Shown in pieces: positions 31,731 to 40,610 of a stretch of DNA of 64,000 nucleotides. Location of the stretch: positions 1-64,000 of the forward strand of contig NZ_REGA01000016.1 of assembly GCF_003841505.1 (NCBI RefSeq), read 5' to 3'. Under the pieces are notes generated by a model. That model did no database searches. It saw nothing but the letters and a program-made list of their open reading frames with translations, and had not been told where the DNA came from. This stretch comes from Natrarchaeobius chitinivorans. GTDB taxonomy: Archaea; Halobacteriota; Halobacteria; Halobacteriales; Natrialbaceae. Position 1 is the first letter of the stretch, and each line of letters starts with the position of its first letter. A program made the position numbers and the translations under genes.

Positions 31731-34133
31731 ATGCCATCTACCGACTTCTCGGAGCACGATCGACGATCGGTTCTCAAAGCCGCCGGTGCGCTCGGCGCAC
31801 TCTTTGGGTCGTCCGGCGTCGCCAGCGCGACGCCAGAACGTGCTCCCGGTCCTAAGAAAGAAGAATTGCTCGTCGGCGTCTCCCCCTCGGCTTCGGACAT
31901 CGAACGAACGGTCCAGTCCGGACTTACCAGTGATGCGGACGTCGTTCACTCGAACGAGGTCATAAACTACGTCTCCATTACGTTTCCCGCACAGACGCCC
32001 GAAGAGGCGAAAGAACGCGTTAAAGAAGCGCTCGAGCGGATCGACGAAATCGAGTACGTCGAAGAAAACGCGACGATCGAGGCGCTTCACACGCCGAACG
32101 ATCCCCATTACGGCTCTCAACACGCGCCACAACAGGTCAACTGCGAGGGGGCGTGGGAGCGAACGCTCGGCGACGACGACGTCGTCATCTCGGTCGTCGA
32201 TCAGGCCGTCCAGTACGATCACGAGAACCTCGAGCCGAACGTCGACGACCGCATCGGCGAGGTCTTCGTCGGTCGGATGAACACGCCCTATCCCGCCACG
32301 TCGAACGAAACCCACGGAACGATCGTCGCCGGCATCGCGGCCGGGGCGACCGATAACGGGACCGGGCACGCCGGCATCAGTAACTGTACGTTCCTGAGTG
32401 CCCGCGCGCTCGACGAACGCGGCAGCGGCTCGCTTTCGGACGTCGCCGACGCCATCCAGTGGTCGGCCGACAACGGCGCGGACGTGATCAACCTCTCACT
32501 CGCCAGCTCGAGTGACTGGCGGACGCTCGAAAACGCCTGTGAGTACGCCGTCGAACAGGGCTGTCTTCTCGTCGGCGGTGCTGGAAACGACGGCGGTTCC
32601 GTCCTCTACCCCGCCGCTTACGACTCCGTGATCGCCGTCTCGGCGCTCACCTCGAGCGACCGACTCGCGTCGTTTTCGAACCGCGGGTCGGCGATCGAAC
32701 TCGCGGCACCCGGAACCAGCCTCGTCTCGACCGACCTGAACGACAGCTACACGCGCGCGTCGGGAACGTCGATGTCCACGCCGGTCGTCTCGGGCGTCGC
32801 CGGTCTGGTGCTGTCCGCGTATCCGGATCTCCCGGTCGAGACGCTGCGCGAGCACCTCCGGAAGACGGCGACCGACGTCGGCCTCTCGAGTCACGCACAG
32901 GGGTACGGCCGGGTGGATGCGAACGCCGCGGTGAACACGGTTCCCGACGGATACGAACCGGACGACGGGGATGGTGAAGACGAGGACGAGACCGAAGACG
33001 ACGAAGACGACGAAGAGGAGCCGGCGGGACGCCTTCTGGCGTTCATCACCGAACCCGACGCACGGTCCGCGGGTTACGAGTTCACGGCCGACGGACCGGT
33101 CGAGTTCGCCGACGCGCCGTACGAGAGCCCCTCCGGCGGCAGCATCGAGGGCGGCACCTACACCTCCGAGGACTTCGTCGAGGAGGACGATGGGACGTGG
33201 CACGCCGGCGGCGTCACCGGCGGCGGTCACGGCGACGCCTTCTGGGTCGACGGCCCCGTCACCTCGATCGACCTCGAGCAACCCGACGGCATGTGGCTCG
33301 AACTCGATCGCGAGGAACTCTCCCCCGAAGAGGTCATCGCGGAAACCGGCGGCGAGGAAGACGAGGAGGACGACGAAGAAGACGAGACCGAAGCGGACCT
33401 CCTCGCGTTCATCACCGAGTCGGATACCAGGGGTGCGGGGTACGAGTTCACCGCCGAAGGCCCCGTCGAGTTCGCCGACGCGCCGTACGAGACCCCTTCC
33501 GGCGGCAGCATCGAGGGTGGAACCTACACGTCCGAGGACTTCGTCGAAGAGGACGACGGGACGTGGCACGCCGGCGGCGTCACCGGCGGCGGTCACGGCG
33601 ACGCCTTCTGGGTCGACGGCCCCGTCACCTCGATCGACCTCGAGCAACCCGACGGCATGTGGCTCGAGCTCAACCGCGAGCGGCTCTCCCCCGAGGAGGT
33701 CATCGATGCGACGGGTGGCGACGGCAGTGACGACGAAAACGACGGCGACGACGATGGCGACGAAAACGACGGTGACGAGGACGAAGACGAGCCCGATCGA
33801 TGCGGGGCCGAAACGGAGACTGCGAGCGTCGAAAGCAGCCTCCGTGCGAGCTGGTGGGGTGGAAGCGACAGGTGGAGCTACGCCTTGCGAACGTCGTCCC
33901 CCTGTGGTGCAACGATAACGATCGACGGGCCGTCGGACGCCGACTTCGACCTCTACGTGACCACCGACGGGAGTCGACCGTCACGGACGAGTTACGACGA
34001 GGCGTCGACTGGCGACGGGAGCGACGAGGAAGCCACCGTCGACCTCTCGGGCGGCGAAACGATTCGTATCCTCGTCCGTGCTGTCGACGGGAGCGGGAAC
34101 TACACGCTGACCATCGAGGAGCGCGGACGGTAA
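31731..34133 (+). CDS. Halolysin-like secreted subtilisin-family serine protease with duplicated C-terminal domain
   Basis: An 800-aa exported protease. The Tat signal DRRSVLKAAGALGALFG (10-26) is followed by an I9-type propeptide (about 45-115). The S8 catalytic domain has Asp157 (VVDQAVQYDHENL, where the usual DTG is DQA), His195 (ETHGTIVAG), oxyanion Asn286 (GGAGNDGG) and Ser347 (SGTSMSTP). A 122-residue unit (acidic linker plus domain beginning LLAFIT) then occurs twice, at about 434-541 and 556-663. After another acidic linker comes a pre-peptidase C-terminal-like beta domain (about 691-800). It is expected to digest extracellular protein at high salt. Confidence 0.93.
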   Translation: MPSTDFSEHDRRSVLKAAGALGALFGSSGVASATPERAPGPKKEELLVGVSPSASDIERTVQSGLTSDADVVHSNEVINYVSITFPAQTPEEAKERVKEALERIDEIEYVEENATIEALHTPNDPHYGSQHAPQQVNCEGAWERTLGDDDVVISVVDQAVQYDHENLEPNVDDRIGEVFVGRMNTPYPATSNETHGTIVAGIAAGATDNGTGHAGISNCTFLSARALDERGSGSLSDVADAIQWSADNGADVINLSLASSSDWRTLENACEYAVEQGCLLVGGAGNDGGSVLYPAAYDSVIAVSALTSSDRLASFSNRGSAIELAAPGTSLVSTDLNDSYTRASGTSMSTPVVSGVAGLVLSAYPDLPVETLREHLRKTATDVGLSSHAQGYGRVDANAAVNTVPDGYEPDDGDGEDEDETEDDEDDEEEPAGRLLAFITEPDARSAGYEFTADGPVEFADAPYESPSGGSIEGGTYTSEDFVEEDDGTWHAGGVTGGGHGDAFWVDGPVTSIDLEQPDGMWLELDREELSPEEVIAETGGEEDEEDDEEDETEADLLAFITESDTRGAGYEFTAEGPVEFADAPYETPSGGSIEGGTYTSEDFVEEDDGTWHAGGVTGGGHGDAFWVDGPVTSIDLEQPDGMWLELNRERLSPEEVIDATGGDGSDDENDGDDDGDENDGDEDEDEPDRCGAETETASVESSLRASWWGGSDRWSYALRTSSPCGATITIDGPSDADFDLYVTTDGSRPSRTSYDEASTGDGSDEEATVDLSGGETIRILVRAVDGSGNYTLTIEERGR
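33030..33711 (+). repeat. In-gene direct duplication, 366-bp period
   Basis: The two C-terminal domains of the halolysin-like gene are offset by exactly 366 bp (for example GCGTTCATCACCG at 33039 and 33405). A stretch of more than 100 bp in the second half of each unit is identical at DNA level, while the first part is diverged, suggesting recent duplication or gene conversion. Confidence 0.85.
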
Positions 34134-34220
34134 CCGGCAGTTCGAGTCGGTTGCGCTTCCGACCGTCGATAATGGGGCTCGACCTCTCCCATGAATTCGA
34201 TCGAGGCGGTGTCGAAGTCC

Positions 34221-34306
34221 TCATACGGATTACTGTACCTGTGTACTGGCGCACCCGTCAGCCGGGTCGCGGGTGGGCCGGTAATGAGTTACAGTAAACC
34301 GTATCA
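34221..34306. repeat. 80-bp palindromic element (family A), copy A7, with TCA target duplication
   Basis: The core at 34224-34303 starts TACGGATTACTGTACCTG and ends TTACAGTAAACCGTA, with the GGCGCACCCG...CGGGTGGGCC central stem. TCA flanks both sides as a direct repeat. It lies in the gap between the halolysin-like gene and gcvT. Confidence 0.88.
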
Positions 34307-34422
34307 CAGAGAGTGTCGGTTCGACGACGGATACGAATCGGAAACCTCGAGCGCGCACCACCCGAGGAATCCGACCGGAAGCGACGAAAAGACATTACTG
34401 TGTACGGAGTGTGGGTCCGGAT

Positions 34423-35520
34423 ATGCCGCTTCAGACGCCGCCGTTGCGTGGGATCCACGACGAGCGTGGTGCGAAGTTTACCGAGTTCGGTGGCTGGGAT
34501 ATGCCCGTCGAGTTCGACTCGATCCAGACGGAGCACATGGCCGTCCGTGAAGACGCCGGAATCTTCGACGTCTCCCACATGGGACAGATCCACGTCACCG
34601 GCCCGGACGCGACGGCGCTGATGCAACGGCTCACCACGAACGACGTGAGTCGGGTCGCGGTCGGCGGCTCCCAGTACGCGGCGATCACCGACGAGGATGG
34701 ACTCGTCATCGACGACACGGTCATCTACCGGCTGCCCGACGAGGACGGGCACAACACGTATCTGTTCGTGCCAAACGCCGGAACCGACGAGGCGACTCAC
34801 GAACGCTGGGTCGACCACCGAAACGAGTGGGACCTCGAGGCGACCGTCGACAACCGAACGGACGAGTACGCCATGTTCGCGGTCCAGGGGCCGAACGCAC
34901 CCGAGCTCGTCGATGCGGCCTGTCGCGAGGACGTCCTGGATCTCGGTCGGTTCGAAGCGATGGAAGCGACCGTCGACGGCGTGGAGTGCTGGACCGCCCG
35001 GACCGGTTACACCGGCGAGGACGGCTTCGAGCTGATCGTTCCGGCCGACGAGGCCGAACGGATCTGGTCGGCCATCGACTGTCAGCCCTGCGGACTCGGT
35101 GCTCGGGACACCCTCCGGATCGAGGCCGGCTTCGTCCTCGCCGGCCAGGAGTTCGACCGCGAGTCGAACCCGCGAAATCCGTTCGAGGTCGGCATCGACT
35201 TCGCGGTCGACCTCGACACCGAGTTCGTCGGGCGAGACGCGCTCGCCCGCGTCGAAGCCGACGGTCTCGAAGAACAGCTCGTCGGCTTCCAGCTGATCGA
35301 CCGCGGCGTTCCCCGCCACGGCTACGACATCACGAACACCGAGGGCCGCGTCGTCGGGACCGTTTCCAGCGGGACGATGAGTCCGTCGCTCGAGCAGCCG
35401 ATCGGCCTCGGCTACGTGCCGGTCGAGTACGCAGAACCCGGAACGACGCTGCAGGTCGTCGTCCGCGGCCGATCGAAAAAGGCAAGAGTTGAAACCACAC
35501 CCTTCGTCGACACAGTATAA
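34423..35520 (+). CDS. gcvT: Glycine cleavage system T protein (aminomethyltransferase)
   Basis: A 365-aa folate-dependent enzyme. Conserved segments include [37 protein letters not shown] and [20 protein letters not shown], plus a C-terminal [17 protein letters not shown]. It takes the aminomethyl group from lipoylated H protein, releasing ammonia and methylene-tetrahydrofolate. ATG 34423 is used; an in-frame GTG at 34411 would add four residues. The stop is 1 nt from the gcvH ATG, so the two are coupled. Confidence 0.96.
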   Translation: MPLQTPPLRGIHDERGAKFTEFGGWDMPVEFDSIQTEHMAVREDAGIFDVSHMGQIHVTGPDATALMQRLTTNDVSRVAVGGSQYAAITDEDGLVIDDTVIYRLPDEDGHNTYLFVPNAGTDEATHERWVDHRNEWDLEATVDNRTDEYAMFAVQGPNAPELVDAACREDVLDLGRFEAMEATVDGVECWTARTGYTGEDGFELIVPADEAERIWSAIDCQPCGLGARDTLRIEAGFVLAGQEFDRESNPRNPFEVGIDFAVDLDTEFVGRDALARVEADGLEEQLVGFQLIDRGVPRHGYDITNTEGRVVGTVSSGTMSPSLEQPIGLGYVPVEYAEPGTTLQVVVRGRSKKARVETTPFVDTV

Positions 35521-35521
35521 C

Positions 35522-35905
35522 ATGACGTTCGACATCCCCGAAGACAGACAGTACATGGAATCGCACGAGTGGGCGCTCGAGACAGAAGACGGTGTTCGCG
35601 TCGGTATCTCCGACTTCGCCCAGGACGAACTGGGCGACGTCGTGTTCGTCGAACTCCCCGACGAGGGCGACTCGATCGCCCAGGACGACGAGTTCGGCGT
35701 CATCGAGTCGATCAAGGCCGTCTCGGATCTCTACGCACCGGTAAGCGGCGAGATTGTCGGGGTCAACGAGGACCTGTTCGACTCGCCGGAACTCGTCAAC
35801 GACGAACCGTTCGAGGACGGGTGGATGATCGAGATCGATCCCGAGGACGAGAGCCAACTCGAGGACCTGCTCTCGCCCGAGGAGTACGAGGAGCAGATCG
35901 CCTGA
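35522..35905 (+). CDS. gcvH: Glycine cleavage system H protein
   Basis: A 127-aa lipoyl carrier. The lipoylation site is the Lys in [18 protein letters not shown]. It shuttles the methylamine group between P and T proteins. It starts 1 nt after gcvT. The P-protein genes (gcvPA/gcvPB), usually close by, do not follow; an unrelated palindrome and other genes come next. Confidence 0.96.
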   Translation: MTFDIPEDRQYMESHEWALETEDGVRVGISDFAQDELGDVVFVELPDEGDSIAQDDEFGVIESIKAVSDLYAPVSGEIVGVNEDLFDSPELVNDEPFEDGWMIEIDPEDESQLEDLLSPEEYEEQIA

Positions 35906-35994
35906 CACGGACCGCAGTCGCTGTGGTTCGATGTACTCACACGCCGTTTTCCGAGCTGGCTTGCACCGGTGTTGTCCGTGTACAGTGACTCGTA
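35903..35994. repeat. Diverged family A-like palindrome after gcvH
   Basis: From the gcvH stop the sequence reads TGACACGGACCGCAGTCGCTG and ends GTACAGTGACTCGTA. The left end matches the copy at 41078 better than the main family, suggesting a subfamily. The TGA at its left edge is again a stop codon. Confidence 0.45.
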
Positions 35995-36019
35995 GCGTTC
36001 GACGCCGCGACGCGAGACG

Positions 36020-36217
36020 TCACTCGGCCGTCGCCGACCGGTTGTAGGCGATCATCGTCCATCCGGCGACGAGGACCGCACCGACCGCCCACGCGAGCCA
36101 GACGACCGGATCGTCGACGACGTAGACGCCCGTCAGCGTTGCGACGTAACCGATCAGTAATCCGAGCGTCAAGCGCTCCGTTCGATCCAGTCGGGAGACG
36201 GTGTCGATCGGTGTCAT
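36020..36217 (-). CDS. Small membrane protein
   Basis: A 65-aa protein with two membrane helices: LGLLIGYVATLTGVYVV and WLAWAVGAVLVAGWTMIAY, with short charged ends. No known family. It lies 27 bp downstream of the HTH regulator gene on the same strand and may be co-transcribed. Confidence 0.65.
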   Translation of the reverse strand: MTPIDTVSRLDRTERLTLGLLIGYVATLTGVYVVDDPVVWLAWAVGAVLVAGWTMIAYNRSATAE

Positions 36218-36244
36218 CGGTTTGGAAACACGACGCGGCCCGGC

Positions 36245-36955
36245 TCACTCGAGCGTGGCGAGTTGCTCGAGGACGTCCTCGAGCGGTTCGGTCGTGACGG
36301 CGAGCGAGTAGTCGTCGATTCGCGCGAGATCGCGGGCGTGTTCCCACAGTTCCTCTTTCTCGAGACCGTGAAGGATCACGGCGTTCGGCGTCGGGTTGAG
36401 AACCCGAAGCGCGATGCCGACGCCCTCACCGCGGGTGACGTTGGTGAACACGAGGACGCGGTTCGTACTCTGGCCGTACAATCGGAAGAACTCCTCGCTC
36501 GAGAGGCGGGTGATCGCCTCGATGCTGTCGATGACGGTGTGGCCGCTGATCCGGTCGGTGCTCCCGGAGGTGACCTCGGTCGCGTCGATTTCGTCGTACA
36601 ACTGCGAGAGACGGATCGACGTCGCGTACTCGCGCAGGTCGAGGACGACGTCGCTTTCGAACCCCGCCGAGAGGACGCGCCCGTACTGGCGAATGCGATC
36701 GCCGCCGCGGCGTTCGTCGATCGAGAGCAATCCCTGGACGAGCCGTTTGACGACGACGATGCCGGGGCTCTCCCGGCGGCCGCTCTCGTAGTCAGAGATC
36801 ACCGACGACGAGACCTCGAGTTCCGACGCGAGGTCGGTCTGTGATACGTCGAAGTCGGTCCGCCACTTGCGCAGCGTCGCCCCGGGGTCGTCGCTGAGGG
36901 TGATCTCGCCGGCGATCTTTTCGGCGAGTTCTCGTTTCGGTCCACGTCCGCCCAT
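36245..36955 (-). CDS. HTH (XRE-type) transcriptional regulator, COG1709-like
   Basis: A 236-aa archaeal regulator. An N-terminal XRE-type HTH is clear: LRKWRTDFDVSQTDLASELE then VSSSVISDYESGRRESPG. The remaining 150 residues form a mixed alpha/beta domain (for example STNRVLVFTNVTRGEGVGIA) of the kind fused to such HTHs in archaea. The effector is unknown. It precedes the small membrane protein gene on the same strand. Confidence 0.85.
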   Translation of the reverse strand: MGGRGPKRELAEKIAGEITLSDDPGATLRKWRTDFDVSQTDLASELEVSSSVISDYESGRRESPGIVVVKRLVQGLLSIDERRGGDRIRQYGRVLSAGFESDVVLDLREYATSIRLSQLYDEIDATEVTSGSTDRISGHTVIDSIEAITRLSSEEFFRLYGQSTNRVLVFTNVTRGEGVGIALRVLNPTPNAVILHGLEKEELWEHARDLARIDDYSLAVTTEPLEDVLEQLATLE

Positions 36956-37200
36956 ACGCGTCGGTCACGCGGTCGACCCAAGTAGCTACCGGACCCTCTC
37001 GCCGTCGGCTGGAACGATTCGACGATCGCCGCACGTCCCGCGTCCGTTTCCGTCGGTGGGCGGTCCGGACTCCCGCGACGAGGAGAGTACCGTTCGGGAG
37101 CCGTCTTTGCCCGACGCGGTGACGCTGCGTTGACCCGCCGCTCTCGAGGCCATCACACGTTGGAAGCGTCCTTTTGCCCGTTCGCGATCTGAACCGTACA

Positions 37201-37554
37201 ATGATTCCCCTCAACGCGGAACCGACAGTTCGCCGCGGCGACGACGGTACGGACCGAGACGTGGTCGGTTCGGATCGAGACAAAGACGGTTCTGACCGAG
37301 ACGAGGTCAGTTCGGAGCGTGACGAAGACGGTTCTGACCGAGACGAAGACGGTTCAGACCGGGATCGGGACCTCGAGGCGAGGCTCAACGATCTCGAACG
37401 GGACCAACGGCGGCTCGAAACGACGGTCCGTGGCGTCGCACGCGAGATGGGCTTCTCGACCGGCTGTCTCTGTTCGCAGTGTGAAGCGTCGTACACGATT
37501 CAGCAGTCCGATTCGATGTACTGTCCGTCCTGTCGAAACCGGACGTGTCTGTGA
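37201..37554 (+). CDS. Protein with acidic heptad tandem repeats and C-terminal zinc finger
   Basis: A 117-aa protein. Residues about 18-57 consist of five to six copies of a seven-residue repeat of the form D-R-D-E-D-G-S, encoded by a 21-bp DNA repeat. A short coiled coil follows (DLEARLNDLERDQRRLETTV) and the C-terminus has a zinc knuckle (CLCSQC ... CPSC). The coiled coil plus zinc finger suggest a DNA- or protein-binding adaptor. The repeat copy number probably varies between strains. Confidence 0.7.
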   Translation: MIPLNAEPTVRRGDDGTDRDVVGSDRDKDGSDRDEVSSERDEDGSDRDEDGSDRDRDLEARLNDLERDQRRLETTVRGVAREMGFSTGCLCSQCEASYTIQQSDSMYCPSCRNRTCL

Positions 37555-37806
37555 GCGGTTCCGATCGCCGGTCCCGTTCGAACGCTTCACCTCCAGTTCC
37601 CCACCCCGCGCCGTAGAGCGCTTGTGTCGGTGCCAGCCCACGCTCTTCGCATCACTGTTGGCCGGCTCCTGTGTCGGCGGTCGTCCTGTCGCCTCGAGTT
37701 CGATCCCCGGTCCAGTTCCGTCTCGATCGGCGGCCCCGGCGTGCGATCGCCGCGCGGTGAGCCCGTGAGGACAACAGTCAAGCAGCGTCGATTCGAGACG
37801 GCGTAT

Positions 37807-38460
37807 ATGCCGTCGACTGTGGTTCACGTCGCGATCGCGGGCATGATGGGGGTCGCCCTGCTGGGTGATCGGTTCGACACGAAAGCGATTCTCGTCGTCA
37901 TGGGAGCAACGGCGCTGATCGACCTCGATACGCTGATCGGAATCTACGTTCCGGGCACACACCGAGCGGCGCTTCACAACGTGTGGGTCGTCCTGATTCC
38001 GGCAGCGATCCTCGTCTGGGACGTCAAGCTTCGCGAGGAGTCGTACGTCCTGAACCGCTGGGGCGAGTACGGCTACCGGGTCGCGTGGGTAACTCTCGTG
38101 ACCGTCCTGTTCGCGCACATACTGCTCGACGCGTTCTTCAACGGCGTCAACCTCTTCTGGCCGGTCCACGACCGGTTCTACGATCTCTCGGGACGGCTCC
38201 TCGTCACTGACCAGCGCGGCCTCGTCCAGACGTTCGTCGAATTCGACTCGAGCACTGGCGAACTCGACGAGTCGACGACGCGGGGAACGACCGCGGACAC
38301 GCACTACTCGACCGGATTCGACCCGACGCGGGACGAACCGCCGGCGGACGTCGAGCGCATCTTCCCGATCGCGGGGTCCGGCGAGCGGTTCGTCCTCACG
38401 GTCGCCGGTTTCGGCACGGTGCTCTTCCGGATCGCCGAAGATCTGCGCAGTGACGACTAA
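37807..38460 (+). CDS. Membrane-bound metal-dependent hydrolase-like protein (YdjM/DUF457)
   Basis: A 217-aa membrane protein. It starts MPSTVVHVAIAGMMGVALLG with the family's early His, has ATALIDLDTLIGIYVPGTHR with an Asp-rich metal site and HR, and LFAHILLDAFFNGVNLFWP later. These match the YdjM/DUF457 family of membrane metal-dependent hydrolases with unclear substrates. The upstream in-frame extension (from 37624) has no homology. It is convergent with the second tnpB element. Confidence 0.8.
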   Translation: MPSTVVHVAIAGMMGVALLGDRFDTKAILVVMGATALIDLDTLIGIYVPGTHRAALHNVWVVLIPAAILVWDVKLREESYVLNRWGEYGYRVAWVTLVTVLFAHILLDAFFNGVNLFWPVHDRFYDLSGRLLVTDQRGLVQTFVEFDSSTGELDESTTRGTTADTHYSTGFDPTRDEPPADVERIFPIAGSGERFVLTVAGFGTVLFRIAEDLRSDD

Positions 38461-38504
38461 CGCTCGAAGAAGATTTATGTCGATGACAGATCCAGTGGCG
38501 ATGT

Positions 38505-38607
38505 AAATCGCCTCGGGGTCAAGTGGTTCGAAAGGTCGAAGACCTTTCATCATCACGGAAATAAAAGATTTCCGTACGACCCCGAGGCTTTCGCGTGGAC
38601 TCCCGTT
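38505..38607 (-). mobile_element. Right end of the second tnpB element (putative omegaRNA scaffold)
   Basis: Directly after the tnpB stop (reading the minus strand) is a three-way-junction fold. The outer stem is GCCTCGGGGTC/GACCCCGAGGC (38578-38588 with 38510-38520, 11 perfect pairs). It encloses two hairpins: CGGAAAT/ATTTCCG (38556-38574) and GAAAGGTC/GACCTTTC (38530-38548). TnpB guide RNAs overlap the 3' end of tnpB and end at such structures, so this is the likely scaffold; sequence at and below about 38505 would be the guide. Confidence 0.7.
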
Positions 38608-39825
38608 CTATGCCTCAACCGAGGCAGGGGGGACGTACTCCCCACTCACGTTCAACGTCCCACGATTCAAGCGCACATCTACGGGTGCGCCTCCGTCGTC
38701 TGCATTTTGCCTGCGACGGAGATACTGCAAACCAATGTTCTTGGAAGCGTTGTAGTCGGCATGGTTCTCGTACCCGCACTTCTGACACTCGAACGACTCT
38801 CCGTTCCGGTTATCGTCGTGGGTAAACCCGCACGTCGAACAACGCTTCGACGTGTTGCGCGGGTCAACCTGTACGGCTTCGACGCCGTGTTCTTCGGCTT
38901 TGTATTCGACGTACTCGTAGAGGCGTCGAAACGCCCAGACGTGTTGCCACGTCGCCTCGGGGATGTTCTCCCGAATGTGGGTCAAGTCCTCGAACACGAT
39001 GTGCGAACAGTCGTTCTCCATAGCCTCTTCGATAAGCTCGTTCGCTACAGTGTGCAGGTAGATCTCGAACCGTCCGCACTCTTTCTGTCCAACGCTCTCG
39101 ATGTTGTCGTGGGCGTGGCGAGACCCACACTGCTGGAGGGATGCACGACGCTTCTCGTACTCTCGACGCCAGTGGTTGAACTCGTCTGCCGACCAGAATC
39201 GGCCAGTCGAAGCGACGGCGAGGTTGTTCACGCCCAAATCCACACCAAGGACTGTTCTGTGCTTGGACTCGGATTCAGGCGATTCCTCGTTTGCTTCGAC
39301 CTTCCGCATCGAAGCGTGGAGGTACCAGTCACCGTCGCGATACTGGAGGTGGGCCATCCGAAACTCGAAATCCTCGTCGGAGACGTACTTTGTCGGTGGT
39401 GTCTCCGAGTCGTCGGGAAGGATGTACTCGCACTCAACGCGCCCGTCTACGGTCGAAAGAGAAACGTGGTTGCGGTGGAACGTCGCGCTTCGCTTGTCGT
39501 AGGCTGCGCTATCAGCAGAAATGTGCGGTTTCGACGTGTTCTCACCACGTTTGAGGCGTTCGACGCCGCTTTTCACGGCTTCGACCGCTCTGCGAATCCC
39601 TTTCTGGACGAGGTTCGCGGTAAGGTCGGTTTCGTCGCGGAGTCGGTCGTAGAGGGCGCGTTCGGCTTTGGCTTTGGAAGTGACGTGGTAGCCGTCGTCG
39701 CCGTACCAGCACCATTCGCTCGCGGTGTTGGCGCAGTGTTTGAACTGCTCGACAGTCTCTCGAAGGGAGTCGTCGGCCCCTTCAGGAGTGTCGAGTTTGA
39801 TGACGGCGGTGCGACGGTATCCCAC
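38608..39825 (-). CDS. tnpB: TnpB, RNA-guided nuclease of IS200/IS605 (IS1341-type) element
   Basis: A 405-aa full-length TnpB. The RuvC catalytic residues are all present: Asp196 (GVDLGVNNLA), Glu279 (IVFEDLTHIREN) and Asp357 (NHADYNASKNI). The zinc ribbon CSTCG ... CQKCG lies at 329-350. The N-terminal REC/wedge part is intact. No tnpA accompanies it, so the element depends on a transposase elsewhere or persists through TnpB. The start is GTG 39825; the nearest upstream ATG runs straight into a stop. A structured right end follows. Confidence 0.93.
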   Translation of the reverse strand: MGYRRTAVIKLDTPEGADDSLRETVEQFKHCANTASEWCWYGDDGYHVTSKAKAERALYDRLRDETDLTANLVQKGIRRAVEAVKSGVERLKRGENTSKPHISADSAAYDKRSATFHRNHVSLSTVDGRVECEYILPDDSETPPTKYVSDEDFEFRMAHLQYRDGDWYLHASMRKVEANEESPESESKHRTVLGVDLGVNNLAVASTGRFWSADEFNHWRREYEKRRASLQQCGSRHAHDNIESVGQKECGRFEIYLHTVANELIEEAMENDCSHIVFEDLTHIRENIPEATWQHVWAFRRLYEYVEYKAEEHGVEAVQVDPRNTSKRCSTCGFTHDDNRNGESFECQKCGYENHADYNASKNIGLQYLRRRQNADDGGAPVDVRLNRGTLNVSGEYVPPASVEA

Positions 39826-39909
39826 TTTATTTCACATATGTAGTTAGTATTACTTATACATTTGGGGGTCGGCCTATCACTAGAACGTGGTTTGTGTCAT
39901 CGAGGGTCG

Positions 39910-39950
39910 GCTTCCTCCACGGGGTCAAGCCCCGTGGCATCCGCCTCGCT
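39910..39950 (-). mobile_element. Solo IS200/IS605-type right end
   Basis: CCACGGGG-TCAAG-CCCCGTGG (39917-39937) is a perfect 8-bp hairpin. Read on the minus strand it is preceded by GGATG and followed by AGGAAGCC, the arrangement seen in haloarchaeal tnpB right ends and similar to the end at 3800-3820. No tnpB precedes it in that orientation; a lipoprotein gene does. It is probably a remnant of another element. Confidence 0.55.
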
Positions 39951-39956
39951 TCTTCT

Positions 39957-40508
39957 GTGAACCGACGGAGACTGATCGCGGCGGTAGCCGGCGCAGGTAC
40001 CGGCGCGCTCGCCGGCTGTACCGGAAGCGACGGGGAGCCGTTCGAGCCGGACGTTTCCGAGACGATTCGACTCGGAACCGACGACTCCGTCTCGCTTTCC
40101 GACGAGATAACCGTCTCGAGCGACGATTCCAGCGACTTCGAGGAGGACGCGACGAGACGCGCGAACGTTCGCGTCCACGACCGCATCGGATCGATACTCG
40201 CAGATCGCGAACTACTCGGAGCGGGCGTTTTCCTCGGGATCGACCGAATCGCCGCCGACGGAATCGACGACGACGTCGCGTCGGACGAATTCGAACGAGC
40301 GATTCCGCTCGCGACGGTGGTCAACCAGCGGTACGTCTACGGCCCCAACGGTGAGTTACGCACCCGTCCGGAACCGGTCGACCTCGAGACGCTTCTCGAG
40401 GCGCTTCCGCGGACCGTTACGGTCACCGTCTCGTCCGACGGAAACCAGTACACGGCCGGTCTTCCGGTCGTCGTCCACCGGTACTGGATTCACCAGCGCG
40501 ACGGCTGA
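39957..40508 (+). CDS. Lipoprotein of unknown function
   Basis: A 183-aa protein starting (GTG) with VNRRRLIAAVAGAGTGALAGC, a signal peptide with a lipobox Cys. The mature part is acidic beta-rich sequence without a recognised domain. The frame is open for 21 codons upstream, but those codons are the sequence of an IS right end, so GTG 39957 is the natural start. The original promoter may have been replaced by the IS fragment. Confidence 0.7.
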   Translation: MNRRRLIAAVAGAGTGALAGCTGSDGEPFEPDVSETIRLGTDDSVSLSDEITVSSDDSSDFEEDATRRANVRVHDRIGSILADRELLGAGVFLGIDRIAADGIDDDVASDEFERAIPLATVVNQRYVYGPNGELRTRPEPVDLETLLEALPRTVTVTVSSDGNQYTAGLPVVVHRYWIHQRDG

Positions 40509-40610
40509 GGACGTTACCCGCGTCGTTCACTGGATCTTTTTCCGCGCTTCGGGTCCTGTTCGCGGTGATTCGTCGTCGGGTCGATACTCAACAGGTCGAG
40601 CCTCGAGTCG

